A DNA stretch of 64,000 nt from Flexilinea sp. GTDB taxonomy: Bacteria; Chloroflexota; Anaerolineae; Anaerolineales; Anaerolineaceae. Position numbers and translations under genes: made by a program. This document shows, piece after piece, positions 42,325 to 51,150 of this stretch. The notes beneath the pieces are model-generated. The model made no database searches and was not told where the DNA came from. It saw only the letters and a list, made by a program, of their open reading frames with translations. Within the stretch, counting starts at the first letter, position 1. Every line of letters begins with the position of its first letter. Location: contig JAFRIR010000150.1 of NCBI GenBank assembly GCA_017432685.1, positions 1-64,000 of the forward strand, read 5' to 3'.

Positions 42325-45261
42325 TTACAGCTGGTAGCCGTTCTTTATGAAAATGTCATAGATCTGGTCATTCAGATACGATTTCAGACCTGTAACATGT
42401 TTTTGCTGACATTCCGTGCCGATGCTGATTTTAATCCAGTGATAACCGATCTCATTGATGCCAAAATAATATGGCCCATTGACGATCTTCGTGTTTTGTT
42501 TCCCGATCTTTGGCAGTTCCCTTTCCAGCATTGCCGCGATTTCATCTAACGGCTGGGCGCTGGAAAGCGTGATATTGATAAAGACCCAGGATGTTTCCTT
42601 TGACATGTTCAGGATATTTTTGACGCTTTGGTTGTCAATGATCTTGATGTTGTTGTTTGAGTCCTTCAGTTTTGTAGAGCGAACACCGATGTCGATCACC
42701 TTCCCCTTAAAACCGTTGACTTCGATGATATCGCCGATGTGGAAATCTCCTTCGAAGATGATAAAGATCCCTGAAAGAATGTCCGCCACAAGGTCTTTGG
42801 AACCAAGCGAAATTGCCAGCGTCAGGATTGACGCGGAGGTTACCAGGACGCTGGTGTCAAAACCAAGGTAGGACAGGCAGAAAAAGACCGCGGTAATAAT
42901 TGCGATATACTGGATCAGGCTTGAGACAAGACCGACGATCGTCTTTCCCTTAGCGTTGAGCATGGAACCAAGGATGCGTGTCACAAGATCCTTGATCAAA
43001 ATCAGAAACACCAGCGATACCAGGCAGAATAAGATAGCGGCTAATGCAAGTTCATTTACGCCGCGCTTCCAATTGCCATGTAAAATAAAATGGATCACCG
43101 AGCGGCTGCCGAACTCATTCCTGTTCATCAGAATGATAAACAGCAGAATCAAAATCACAGTAACCGTAAATTTCAGAACCTGACCGATCTTCTGCTCCGG
43201 TGTCAGGTCATGCCACCATTCCTTGAAGGAACGGTCTCCCCGTTCTTCTTTCCGGAAAACTTCCAGCGCTTCCTGTTCAACAGCAAAATTTGGCTTTTGT
43301 CTGAGTTTTTCTTTGAGAATAACAGTGTCTTTGCTGATTTCTTCAAAATCGTCACGGGAAACTCCGAGCAGATAGAGGCTGATCAACTGGCAGGTGAGAA
43401 TGAAGTAAATGGCGGAAAAGAGAGAGAATTTCAGAGTGTCCCCCCAGGCGTTGCCCGTATCCGTCATGAAAAAGTAATGATAGCGCTCATCCGTGTTGTA
43501 AGCGCCGTATTTTTTCTCTCCCGAGACCTCATAGGTATCCATAGAAACCGGCTGCATTTCATCAATGTTCAATCCAAGATCAGCTGGCTCTTTACCAAGC
43601 AGGTCCTGGTCACTGGCATAAACCACTTTTCCGCTCTCCCGGCTGATGATGAAGCACAGGTTTTCCTGATGTGTCAGCATCCGGACATAATTCGCGATTT
43701 CCTGCTTTTCCGTGGATTCCCAGGTGATTTCCGGGTCAATGGTGAGGATCACAGCGCCATAAGCATTCGGATCACCCAAATCCATGCGGACACCGACGGT
43801 CTGGAGGGTTTTGAGCGTGAATTTGTCTTTCTTTGGCTCAGGGATCACATGCTCGATACCATTCAGCAGGTAGAGAAAATCCTCTTCCGTGTTGACGCCA
43901 TCCCCAAGCGTAAAACCGACATAGCCGTTAGAGCTCAGGAGTTCTTTCCCGTCTGTGTCAAAGATCATGATGGATTCACTGCCGATCAGTTCATTGGCCT
44001 TTTTCAGAAATTCCGCTTGCTGCGTTTCCGGTACCTGACTGTAAAGGTCAGCGATCTTCCCGGCATAATAGATTCCCCAATCCTCTTCTTCGGCTTTTGC
44101 TGTGGCAAGGCGTTTGCTGCTGTCACCCAGACGTGCCATCAGGATGTCAAGGCTTTCCTGGTTGGATCGTGAGACCCGGGACAGATTTCCCAGCAGCTGA
44201 TAACCGAGCAGCAGGAGAAAGAGAAGCAGCGCTCCGTTCAGTCCGACCGCAAGCGCTTTTTTCCGCAGCTGATATGGACGCCAGGCGCTTTCCTGGGCTT
44301 CTGTCAGCTCATGATCGGAGATATATTCTCTGATCCAATGCAGCCAGAGGATCAATGCGGCTGTGGAGACCAGAATGAATCCAGCTGCGATGACGATGCA
44401 GTTCAGCACATAGGTGTTGTTGCTGACCGGGTTCAGCAGAACGACCGCTTTGGCGGGACGATCAAAAATCAGCAGCTCTTCATAGGTTGCCGCGTAAATG
44501 TTTTTCCCGATCGTCAGATTGGCGTTTTCTGATGTCAGGTCTTCTTTTGTAATGCCGAGATCTTCAAGCGATTCCGGGGTTCCGAGCGCCTCGGAGGTAT
44601 AAAGAAGCTGGATATCATCAGTCGATGTTTTTTCATCCGGCTTCCAGAGGAGTATCAGCTTTGCGTCATACAGTTTTTCAAGTGCGGCGATGGCTTCGCC
44701 GATGGTTTTTTCGTAATTGATGGTAGCCTGGTAATCGTCCATCTCCCACCAGTCGACGTAATAGTAGTTTCCTCCGATCTGTTTGGCGGAAAGGAGAATC
44801 GGGCGGGTGTTGTCCGGCTCATCGATCAGTGTGGCTGGGGTCATAACCGGCAAATGCTCAAAATCATACCCTTCTTCCTGCAGCTCAAAGGTGCCAGAAA
44901 AATCTTTCGGATAGGTTACCTTTCCTTCTTCAATTCGAATGACGACCCCGTCAAAGTTTCGTTCAACTGCTTCATCCGCGAAGACTTCCGGCCCGTTGTA
45001 CGTATTCCCTTCCACATGCGGACGCAGCGCGGTGCACATCAGCTCCATGGTGTTTTCCGTTCTGGTACGGAATTCCGTTTCCAGGGCGTTGATGTGGTCC
45101 TGCGTACGGTTGAGCGTGTCGACCATTCCTTTCACCTTTAGGTCTGACTGCGATGAGACCTCCATATACGAGAGAATGTTGGTATAAAAAGTTACACCCA
45201 AAAATACCGCAAGCAACAGGGCGAGGATGATGAAGGCGATGAACGTTTTGTTATTTTTCAT
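42325..45261 (-). CDS. Very large MscS-family mechanosensitive channel
   Basis: 978 aa. The C-terminal third (about 730-970) is the MscS core: membrane helices (ITAVFFCLSYLGF), pore helix SASILTLAISLGSKDLVADILSGIFIIFEGDF, beta domain HIGDIIEVNGFKGKVIDIGVRSTKLKDSNNNIKIIDNQSVKNI. The N-terminal 600 residues hold two extracytoplasmic sensor-like domains, each flanked by membrane helices (residues about 8-28, 285-310, 345-365, 615-640), with Cache-like features such as EITWESTEKQEIANYVR. This is a sensor-channel fusion rather than a simple osmotic valve. No Shine-Dalgarno: the ATG follows repeat sequence. Confidence 0.85.
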   Translation of the reverse strand: MKNNKTFIAFIILALLLAVFLGVTFYTNILSYMEVSSQSDLKVKGMVDTLNRTQDHINALETEFRTRTENTMELMCTALRPHVEGNTYNGPEVFADEAVERNFDGVVIRIEEGKVTYPKDFSGTFELQEEGYDFEHLPVMTPATLIDEPDNTRPILLSAKQIGGNYYYVDWWEMDDYQATINYEKTIGEAIAALEKLYDAKLILLWKPDEKTSTDDIQLLYTSEALGTPESLEDLGITKEDLTSENANLTIGKNIYAATYEELLIFDRPAKAVVLLNPVSNNTYVLNCIVIAAGFILVSTAALILWLHWIREYISDHELTEAQESAWRPYQLRKKALAVGLNGALLLFLLLLGYQLLGNLSRVSRSNQESLDILMARLGDSSKRLATAKAEEEDWGIYYAGKIADLYSQVPETQQAEFLKKANELIGSESIMIFDTDGKELLSSNGYVGFTLGDGVNTEEDFLYLLNGIEHVIPEPKKDKFTLKTLQTVGVRMDLGDPNAYGAVILTIDPEITWESTEKQEIANYVRMLTHQENLCFIISRESGKVVYASDQDLLGKEPADLGLNIDEMQPVSMDTYEVSGEKKYGAYNTDERYHYFFMTDTGNAWGDTLKFSLFSAIYFILTCQLISLYLLGVSRDDFEEISKDTVILKEKLRQKPNFAVEQEALEVFRKEERGDRSFKEWWHDLTPEQKIGQVLKFTVTVILILLFIILMNRNEFGSRSVIHFILHGNWKRGVNELALAAILFCLVSLVFLILIKDLVTRILGSMLNAKGKTIVGLVSSLIQYIAIITAVFFCLSYLGFDTSVLVTSASILTLAISLGSKDLVADILSGIFIIFEGDFHIGDIIEVNGFKGKVIDIGVRSTKLKDSNNNIKIIDNQSVKNILNMSKETSWVFINITLSSAQPLDEIAAMLERELPKIGKQNTKIVNGPYYFGINEIGYHWIKISIGTECQQKHVTGLKSYLNDQIYDIFIKNGYQL

Positions 45262-45263
45262 AA

Positions 45264-45385
45264 TTTACCGGGTATCAGGTTTCAGGTTTCAGGTGTCAGG
45301 AAATTTTCCTGATTCAAGAGTATTTCCCACGCTGAGTGATAATCCCTATTCCCTACTCCCTATTTCCTATTTCCTACTCCCTGAT
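45264..45385. repeat. Heptamer-period repeat H7
   Basis: tcaggtt/tcaggtg units at the left and tatttcc/tactccc units at the right, ending inside the AI-2E gene at 45367: the last residues GSGSRK and its stop codon are repeat-encoded. Confidence 0.85.
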
Positions 45386-46464
45386 CCCTTTTTCTCCTTC
45401 TCTTTCCTGTCGAGAAACTTGTCAAACTCGATCTTGACCAGCGCGGCCAGTGGAACGGCGATCAGCATCCCAACCAGGCCGCCAACTGCGGAGCCGGCAA
45501 TCATTGCGGCAAAGACCAGCAGCGGATGGACTTCAACGCTGGAGCTGAGCAGTTTCGGATTGATGATGTTGCCGTCAACAAAGAGAAGAACTGCTAAAAC
45601 GATACCGCCGATCAGCAGCTTGCTCCAGGCGCCTTCAATGAGACAGACGACAAAAAGCGTGACAAACCCGACGACCGGACCGACGTAGGGAATCAGGTTG
45701 CCGACTCCGGTGAGTAAACCGATGACAAATGGATAGGGTACCTGACAGATCAGCATGGCAATCGTGGTCAGCACACCGACAAGGACTGCGTCAATGAATT
45801 GCCCGCGGATATAACCGGAAAAGCATTTGTCTGCGTCCATCAGAATTTCATGCACCTTTGCCTGAGTCTCAGGTTTGATAAAGATTTTTCTGACGCGATC
45901 CCAATAACCGGCAATGCCATCGGAATCCAGGAGAAAATAGACCGCAAAGATCATAGCGAAGAAAATGTCGGAAGCGGTGCCGGTGATGCCGGAAACAAAG
46001 TTGCCAACACCGCCGGTGATCGCTTTGATGTCAATGCTGTGGTTTTCAAACCATTGCTGGACCCTCGTTGTGATTTCATTTATCTGGTCTGAGAATGAAC
46101 TGATAAGATTTCCGACATTATCAAAATTGATGCTGCTGATCTGCTGTCCCAGGAACAAAACTGCAATGAGCACCACACCGAGGACCAGCAGAACGACAAG
46201 CAGGATCGTCGTGATGACAGAGACGGCGCGGGACCATTTGAGCTTTTTCTGGATCCATTGAACCACCGGCTCAACCAGATAAGCAATCACACCGCCGGTA
46301 ATGATCGGTTTTAATACCAGCCCGATGACATTGAATACTTTTTGAAAAAATCCACCGGACATGGATACTAAAATACACAAAAAGAAGGAGATCAGGACTG
46401 TGACGACCACGTAAACCGCGATCTTTGTATATTTTTTGTCTTCATATTGTTTGAGGTTGAACAT
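45367..46464 (-). CDS. AI-2E family membrane transporter (copy 2)
   Basis: 365 aa, clearly paralogous to the gene at 40272 (same start MFNLKQYEDKKYTKIAVYVVVT against MKIKQFNDPKYNKIAMYVIVT, and the same FFQKVFNVIGLVLKPIITGGVIAYLVEP block). C-terminal LLTGVGNLIPYVGPVVGFVTL and PKLLSSSVEVHPLLVFAAMIAGSAVGGLVGMLIAVPLAALVKIEFDKF. About eight membrane helices. Substrate unknown. Confidence 0.9.
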   Translation of the reverse strand: MFNLKQYEDKKYTKIAVYVVVTVLISFFLCILVSMSGGFFQKVFNVIGLVLKPIITGGVIAYLVEPVVQWIQKKLKWSRAVSVITTILLVVLLVLGVVLIAVLFLGQQISSINFDNVGNLISSFSDQINEITTRVQQWFENHSIDIKAITGGVGNFVSGITGTASDIFFAMIFAVYFLLDSDGIAGYWDRVRKIFIKPETQAKVHEILMDADKCFSGYIRGQFIDAVLVGVLTTIAMLICQVPYPFVIGLLTGVGNLIPYVGPVVGFVTLFVVCLIEGAWSKLLIGGIVLAVLLFVDGNIINPKLLSSSVEVHPLLVFAAMIAGSAVGGLVGMLIAVPLAALVKIEFDKFLDRKEKEKKGSGSRK

Positions 46465-46550
46465 AGACTTTCCTTTCCCGATTCGCTGCTTTCATAACAT
46501 GGGCCAATTATAATACCAAAGTACAAATTGACAGATTCTGATTTCGAAGT

Positions 46551-47051
46551 TTATTCCGTTTCCTCATCTGTCTTATAAAACCGATATTCCGCCATAGCCG
46601 CCCAGACCTGCGGGTCATCATCTTCATCAAGAAGGACAAAGTCCACAAAATGGTTTTTCTTCAGGAATTCTTCAAAAGGCTCCCGGAGTTCAGACCGGAG
46701 ACGGTAAACAGCTTTCAGGTCGATGTTTTCTTCATCCTCGCCTTCATCAAAAATGAAAAGTTGACGGGCCACAAAAACGGCTTTGTCCAGCAATTCAGAG
46801 GCGTAACCTTTTCGGCGGTATGCGGGCAAGGTGTAGATGCTGAGCACGGCGACATCGCCGAAAGGCTCCATCAGGCAGATCAAAACGGAGACCGGGATGA
46901 TGATGCCGTCTTCATTCGGTGCGGTTGCCGCCAGGCAGATATATTCACAATCCAGGTCATCGTCATAGGTTTCCAGTTCCTCGTATATATAGGAAAGCAT
47001 CAAATGTCTGTAATCTTTAAGCTTTTCTTTCGTAATAACTTCAATTTCCAT
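46551..47051 (-). CDS. GNAT family N-acetyltransferase
   Basis: 166 aa. The acetyl-CoA-binding segment reads VAVLSIYTLPAYRRKGYASELLDKAVFVARQL, with the canonical RRKGYA loop. The N-terminus is MEIEVITKEKLKDYRHLMLSYIYEELETYDDD. Acidic overall. Substrate unknown. GAGGAGAG precedes the ATG. Confidence 0.88.
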   Translation of the reverse strand: MEIEVITKEKLKDYRHLMLSYIYEELETYDDDLDCEYICLAATAPNEDGIIIPVSVLICLMEPFGDVAVLSIYTLPAYRRKGYASELLDKAVFVARQLFIFDEGEDEENIDLKAVYRLRSELREPFEEFLKKNHFVDFVLLDEDDDPQVWAAMAEYRFYKTDEETE

Positions 47052-47157
47052 AAGGTTCTCTCCTCATTTCTGCTCACCCGACTGCTTTTTTATATATAAT
47101 GCTTTTCCGTATGTACATCAAATAGTATGAAATCGTTTTTTTTGTCTCCGGCACAGG

Positions 47158-47279
47158 AATCTCAGGGATCAGGTTTCAGGTTTCAGGTTTCGGGGCTCAG
47201 GTGTCAGAATCAGGGATAAGGGAAGGTTTTATTCTCGGAAACTCTTCCCATGATCCCTGATATCTGAAACCTGGCATCT
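47158..47279. repeat. Heptamer-based inverted repeat H8
   Basis: Left: atcaggt ttcaggt ttcaggt ttcgggg ctcaggt gtcag. Right (47250-47279): tgatccc tgatatc tgaaacc tgg, its complement. Fills the gap between the opp operon 3' end and the GNAT gene. Confidence 0.8.
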
Positions 47280-48240
47280 ATTTGTTATATATATGGCAGG
47301 CGACGAAATGCTTCGGTTCCACCTCAACCAGCTGCGGACTTTTCGCATTTGGACAGCTCTCAAGGCATTCACTGCAGCGGGGCAGGAAGCGGCAGCGGTC
47401 CGGCAGGTTCACCGGTGATGTCACTTCTCCCTTGATCAGCTGTCGTACCGGTTTTTCCTTTCCGACGATCGGGAGCGGAATTGCAGAAAGCAGCGCCCTG
47501 GTGTATGGGTGCATCGGTTTTTCAAACAGCTTGTCCGATGGGCTTTTTTCTACCATCTGACCGAGATACATGACCGCGATGTCATCAGAGAAATAACGGA
47601 CAACGCTGAGATCATGCGTGATAAAGATATAGGTCAGGCCGATGTCACGCTGCAGCTGCTTGAGCAGGTTCAGGATCTGGGCCTGAATGGAAACGTCCAG
47701 TGCAGATACAGGCTCATCACAGACGATCAGTTTCGGGTTGACCGAAAGCGCACGGGCAATACCGATACGCTGACGGCGGCCGCCATCCAGTTCGTGCGGA
47801 TAAGAGTTGACAAAACGGCGGGCAAGCCCGACAATATCCATCAGCTCCAGTGTCCGCTTTTGAACCTCTTCCTTCGATTTGCAGATGTGATGCTCTTTGA
47901 TAGGCTCACTGATGAGCTGCATGATGTTCTGCCGCGGGTCCAGAGAAGAGAAAGGATCCTGGAAGATGATCTGCATATCCGTGCGTAACTTGCGCATCTG
48001 ACGTTCACTGTATTTGGTGATATCCGTGCCGTTGAAAATGATCTGTCCGCTCGTCGGTTCGATCAATTTGAGGATCGTTCTGCCTGTGGTAGACTTCCCG
48101 CAGCCGGATTCGCCCACGATTCCCAAAGTTTCCCCGCGGTTGATACTGAAGCTTACATCATCTACTGCGTGGAGTTTCCCTTTGGGTGTGTCAAAATATT
48201 TGGTAAGGTGTTTCACCTCAAGGATCACATTATTTTCCAT
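47278..48240 (-). CDS. oppF: Oligopeptide/dipeptide ABC importer ATPase, OppF-like
   Basis: Second ATP-hydrolysing subunit of a peptide importer. 320 aa from the ATG at 48240 with AGGAGG; a longer frame has no ribosome site. Walker [10 protein letters not shown], Walker [13 protein letters not shown]. The ABC signature reads [15 protein letters not shown] instead of the usual LSGGQ, a variant seen in some OppF proteins. The C-terminal oligopeptide-binding extension with its Cys cluster ([16 protein letters not shown]) marks OppD/OppF-type subunits, some of which bind Fe-S clusters. It overlaps oppD by 11 bp. Confidence 0.93.
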   Translation of the reverse strand: MENNVILEVKHLTKYFDTPKGKLHAVDDVSFSINRGETLGIVGESGCGKSTTGRTILKLIEPTSGQIIFNGTDITKYSERQMRKLRTDMQIIFQDPFSSLDPRQNIMQLISEPIKEHHICKSKEEVQKRTLELMDIVGLARRFVNSYPHELDGGRRQRIGIARALSVNPKLIVCDEPVSALDVSIQAQILNLLKQLQRDIGLTYIFITHDLSVVRYFSDDIAVMYLGQMVEKSPSDKLFEKPMHPYTRALLSAIPLPIVGKEKPVRQLIKGEVTSPVNLPDRCRFLPRCSECLESCPNAKSPQLVEVEPKHFVACHIYNK

Positions 48241-49234
48241 CCGGGTTCCTCCTGATGCGGAATGCCTGATCCGCATATCTTCCACAGGCTACATAGTGCG
48301 TCCCGTTTACAAGCTTCAGCTCCGGCAGCGCATGATGACAGGCTTCCGTCGCGTAGGGGCATCTGGGACTGAAACTGCAGCCTTCCGGCAGGTGCATCGG
48401 GTCCGGCATCAGCCCTTTGATCGGGATCAGCTCTTCCCCGCGCTGCCGCAGGTTCGGCAGAGAGTCAAACAGCCCTTCGGTGTACGGGTGCAGCGTGTGA
48501 TTGAAAACTTCATCCGCTGTGCCGATCTCAACGATCCGTCCGGCATACATGACAGCCACATCATCACATACTTCAGCGACAACACCCAGGTCATGGGTGA
48601 TCATCAGCATCGACATATGATTGTTGTCGATCAGTTCTTTGATCAGCGCAAGAACCTGCGCCTGGATCGTGACGTCCAGCGCGGTCGTCGGTTCATCCGC
48701 GATCAGAAGTGACGGGTGACAAGCCAGTGCAATGGCAATCACAACACGCTGTTTCATTCCGCCGGAAAGCTGGTGCGGATAATCATAAGCCCGGGAACCG
48801 GAAATACCGACCAGTTCCAGCATCTCTTTTGCCCGTTCCATAGCCGCTTCTTTGGAAAGATTTTCGTGAAGGATGACGGATTCGGCAATTTGTTCACCGA
48901 CCGTGATCACCGGGTTCAGCGCTGTCATGGGATCCTGGAAGATCATAGCGACATCATTACCGCGCATATGCTCCAGATCCTTTTCGCTCATTTTCAGGAT
49001 ATCTTTTCCGTCCAGAATGATCGTCCCGGAAGAGATCACACCCGGCGGATCGGGAACCAGGTTCAGGATGCTCAGCGCGGTGGTCGTTTTTCCTGCACCG
49101 GTCTCGCCCACCAGTCCGAGCGTTCGTTCTTTCCCGATGCTGAAGGAGATACCGTTGATGGCACGGACCACACCGTCATCCGTATCAAAGCGGACGACCA
49201 GATCTTTTATTTCCAATACAGTTTCCATGCTCAT
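48230..49234 (-). CDS. oppD: Oligopeptide/dipeptide ABC importer ATPase, OppD-like
   Basis: 334 aa. Walker [11 protein letters not shown], signature [15 protein letters not shown], Walker [13 protein letters not shown]. The C-terminal Oligo_HPY region includes [14 protein letters not shown]. Fourth gene of the operon SBP-permease-permease-ATPase-ATPase. The start [14 protein letters not shown] is 5 bp after the OppC stop. Confidence 0.95.
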   Translation of the reverse strand: MSMETVLEIKDLVVRFDTDDGVVRAINGISFSIGKERTLGLVGETGAGKTTTALSILNLVPDPPGVISSGTIILDGKDILKMSEKDLEHMRGNDVAMIFQDPMTALNPVITVGEQIAESVILHENLSKEAAMERAKEMLELVGISGSRAYDYPHQLSGGMKQRVVIAIALACHPSLLIADEPTTALDVTIQAQVLALIKELIDNNHMSMLMITHDLGVVAEVCDDVAVMYAGRIVEIGTADEVFNHTLHPYTEGLFDSLPNLRQRGEELIPIKGLMPDPMHLPEGCSFSPRCPYATEACHHALPELKLVNGTHYVACGRYADQAFRIRRNPDGK

Positions 49235-49239
49235 CTCCT

Positions 49240-50130
49240 TTAGCGTTTCAGTTTCGGATCCATCGCGTCACGCAGACCGTCACCCAGCAGGTTCAGGGCA
49301 AGAACGGTGAGCATGATCGCAAGACCGGGGAAGAGACACATCCATCCGGAACTGCGGATGTACGAACGTCCGTCAGAAAGCATCGCGCCCCATTCCGGTG
49401 TCGGAGGGGTGATCCCAACGCCCAGAAAACTGAGGGAAGACGCGGAAATAATGTTGGAACCAACCTTCAACGTTGTCTGCACAATGATTGCGGAAAGGCA
49501 GTTCGGCAGAATATGGCGCAGGATGATCTTCCAGGTCGGCAAACCGATCGCACGGCCTGCTTCCACAAATTCCTGATCGCGAACGGTCATGACCGAGGCT
49601 CTGCCGATTCGGGCAAAATTACAGAATGTCCCTAAGGCCATGGCGAAAAGCAGGCTCGACATGCTGGTACCGAGGATCGAAACGACCACCACAGCGATCA
49701 TGATATACGGGATAGAATAGAAGATATCCGTCAGCCGCATAATGATGTTATCGACAAGGCCGCCATAATAGCCGGCCACTGCACCGAGAGCCAAACCTAC
49801 GATCAGCCCCAGCAGTGTGGAACCGAAACTGATAAAGAGGGAATATTTTGCGCCATAAATGACACGGGCAAAAATGTCCCGTCCCATGTTGTCTGTACCG
49901 AAAAGATGCTGCCAGCTCGGGGCGAGGAAACGATCCCGGGTCATCCCGATGATGTCTTTGTCGTAATCATAAAAAATCGTGGCAAGCGCTGTACCGATGA
50001 GAAGGAGAACCAGAAACGCGATTCCCATCATGGCCCCTTTGTTTTTCTTCAATCTGCGCCAGGTTTCCTGTCCCATGGAGCGGCCGATCATTTCGGTGCC
50101 GTCTTTTTTTTGCTTGTTGAACAGTCCCAT
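49240..50130 (-). CDS. oppC: Peptide ABC importer permease, OppC-like
   Basis: 296 aa. N-terminal OppC_N region ([30 protein letters not shown]), then about six membrane helices; the inner-membrane EAA loop reads [61 protein letters not shown] closes the protein as is typical. Pairs with OppB, encoded 4 bp upstream. Confidence 0.95.
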   Translation of the reverse strand: MGLFNKQKKDGTEMIGRSMGQETWRRLKKNKGAMMGIAFLVLLLIGTALATIFYDYDKDIIGMTRDRFLAPSWQHLFGTDNMGRDIFARVIYGAKYSLFISFGSTLLGLIVGLALGAVAGYYGGLVDNIIMRLTDIFYSIPYIMIAVVVVSILGTSMSSLLFAMALGTFCNFARIGRASVMTVRDQEFVEAGRAIGLPTWKIILRHILPNCLSAIIVQTTLKVGSNIISASSLSFLGVGITPPTPEWGAMLSDGRSYIRSSGWMCLFPGLAIMLTVLALNLLGDGLRDAMDPKLKR

Positions 50131-50134
50131 ATCT

Positions 50135-51070
50135 TTATCCCTTTCCGGAGTATTGCGCTTTGATGCGGGGATCGCAGAACGCGTAGATGATGTCGACAGC
50201 CAGATTGATCACAGCCATCAGGACGCAGCAAAGAATAATCGAGCCGGTAACCATCGGGGTATCGCGTTTGTTAATGGAGTCAACCACCAGACGTCCAATG
50301 CCGGGCCAGCCGAAAACCGTCTCTGCCAACGCGGAACCGGTCATGACATAGCTGAACTGCATACCGATCGCGGTGATAATGGGGATGATGGCATTGCGAA
50401 GCCCGTGATTATAGATGACACGGTCTTTGGACGCACCCTTTGCCTTGGCTGTGGTCATATAATCCTGACGCAGTACATCCAGCATCGCACTGCGGGTCGT
50501 ACGGGTCAGCAGGGCAGCCAAACCAAGACCGACCGTGACAGCCGGCAGGATCAGATATCTGAAATCACCGGTACCGCCGGAAGGGAGCCATCCCAATCCA
50601 AGGGAAAACAGCAGGATCAGCATCAGTCCCAGCCAGAAGTTCGGCATGGACACACCAAACAGCGCGACAACCATCGCAGCTGTATCTTTCCACGTATTCT
50701 GATGCAGCGCTGTATAAATTCCAAGCGGAATCGAAATAATACAGGCAAATATCAGCGCACTGCCCCCCAACAGAAGGGTCATATGCAGACGTCCCATGAA
50801 GGTCTTGAACACATCACGGTGCGTGATGTAGGATTCGCCCATATCACCTTTCAGAATACCGCCGATATAACGGAAGTACCGAACAAAAAAGGGATCATTA
50901 AGCCCCATTTCCTCCCTCAGCGCTTCCTTTTGCTCATAGGTGGCGTTTTCCGGGAGGATCTGATCGACAGGATCTCCTCCGGCCAGGTCCATAGCCCAGA
51001 AGATGAGCAGGGACGTTGCCAGCAGGGTAGGGATCAGGATGATCAACCGTTTGAGTATGTATCGGAACAT
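50135..51070 (-). CDS. oppB: Peptide ABC importer permease, OppB-like
   Basis: 311 aa. MFRYILKRLIILIPTLLATSLLIFWAMDLAGGDP is the classic OppB/DppB start, and DYMTTAKAKGASKDRVIYNHGLRNAIIPIITAIG is the EAA cytoplasmic loop. Ends FCDPRIKAQYSGKG. Follows the substrate-binding protein by 80 bp. Confidence 0.95.
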   Translation of the reverse strand: MFRYILKRLIILIPTLLATSLLIFWAMDLAGGDPVDQILPENATYEQKEALREEMGLNDPFFVRYFRYIGGILKGDMGESYITHRDVFKTFMGRLHMTLLLGGSALIFACIISIPLGIYTALHQNTWKDTAAMVVALFGVSMPNFWLGLMLILLFSLGLGWLPSGGTGDFRYLILPAVTVGLGLAALLTRTTRSAMLDVLRQDYMTTAKAKGASKDRVIYNHGLRNAIIPIITAIGMQFSYVMTGSALAETVFGWPGIGRLVVDSINKRDTPMVTGSIILCCVLMAVINLAVDIIYAFCDPRIKAQYSGKG

Positions 51071-51150
51071 GTTTTATTGTGCTCCTTATATGAATGACCG
51101 GCGGGTCAAAACGGCCCGCCGGATCGTTTGAAAATTATGATATTTTGAGA

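Noticed and set aside
40272..46464. Definite AI-2 quorum-sensing locus
   Set aside because: The AI-2E family name does not prove AI-2 transport; no luxS or lsr genes are visible.
18425..47279. Heptamer runs as CRISPR arrays
   Set aside because: Units of 7 bp without spacers, no cas genes, no constant 25-40 bp repeat.
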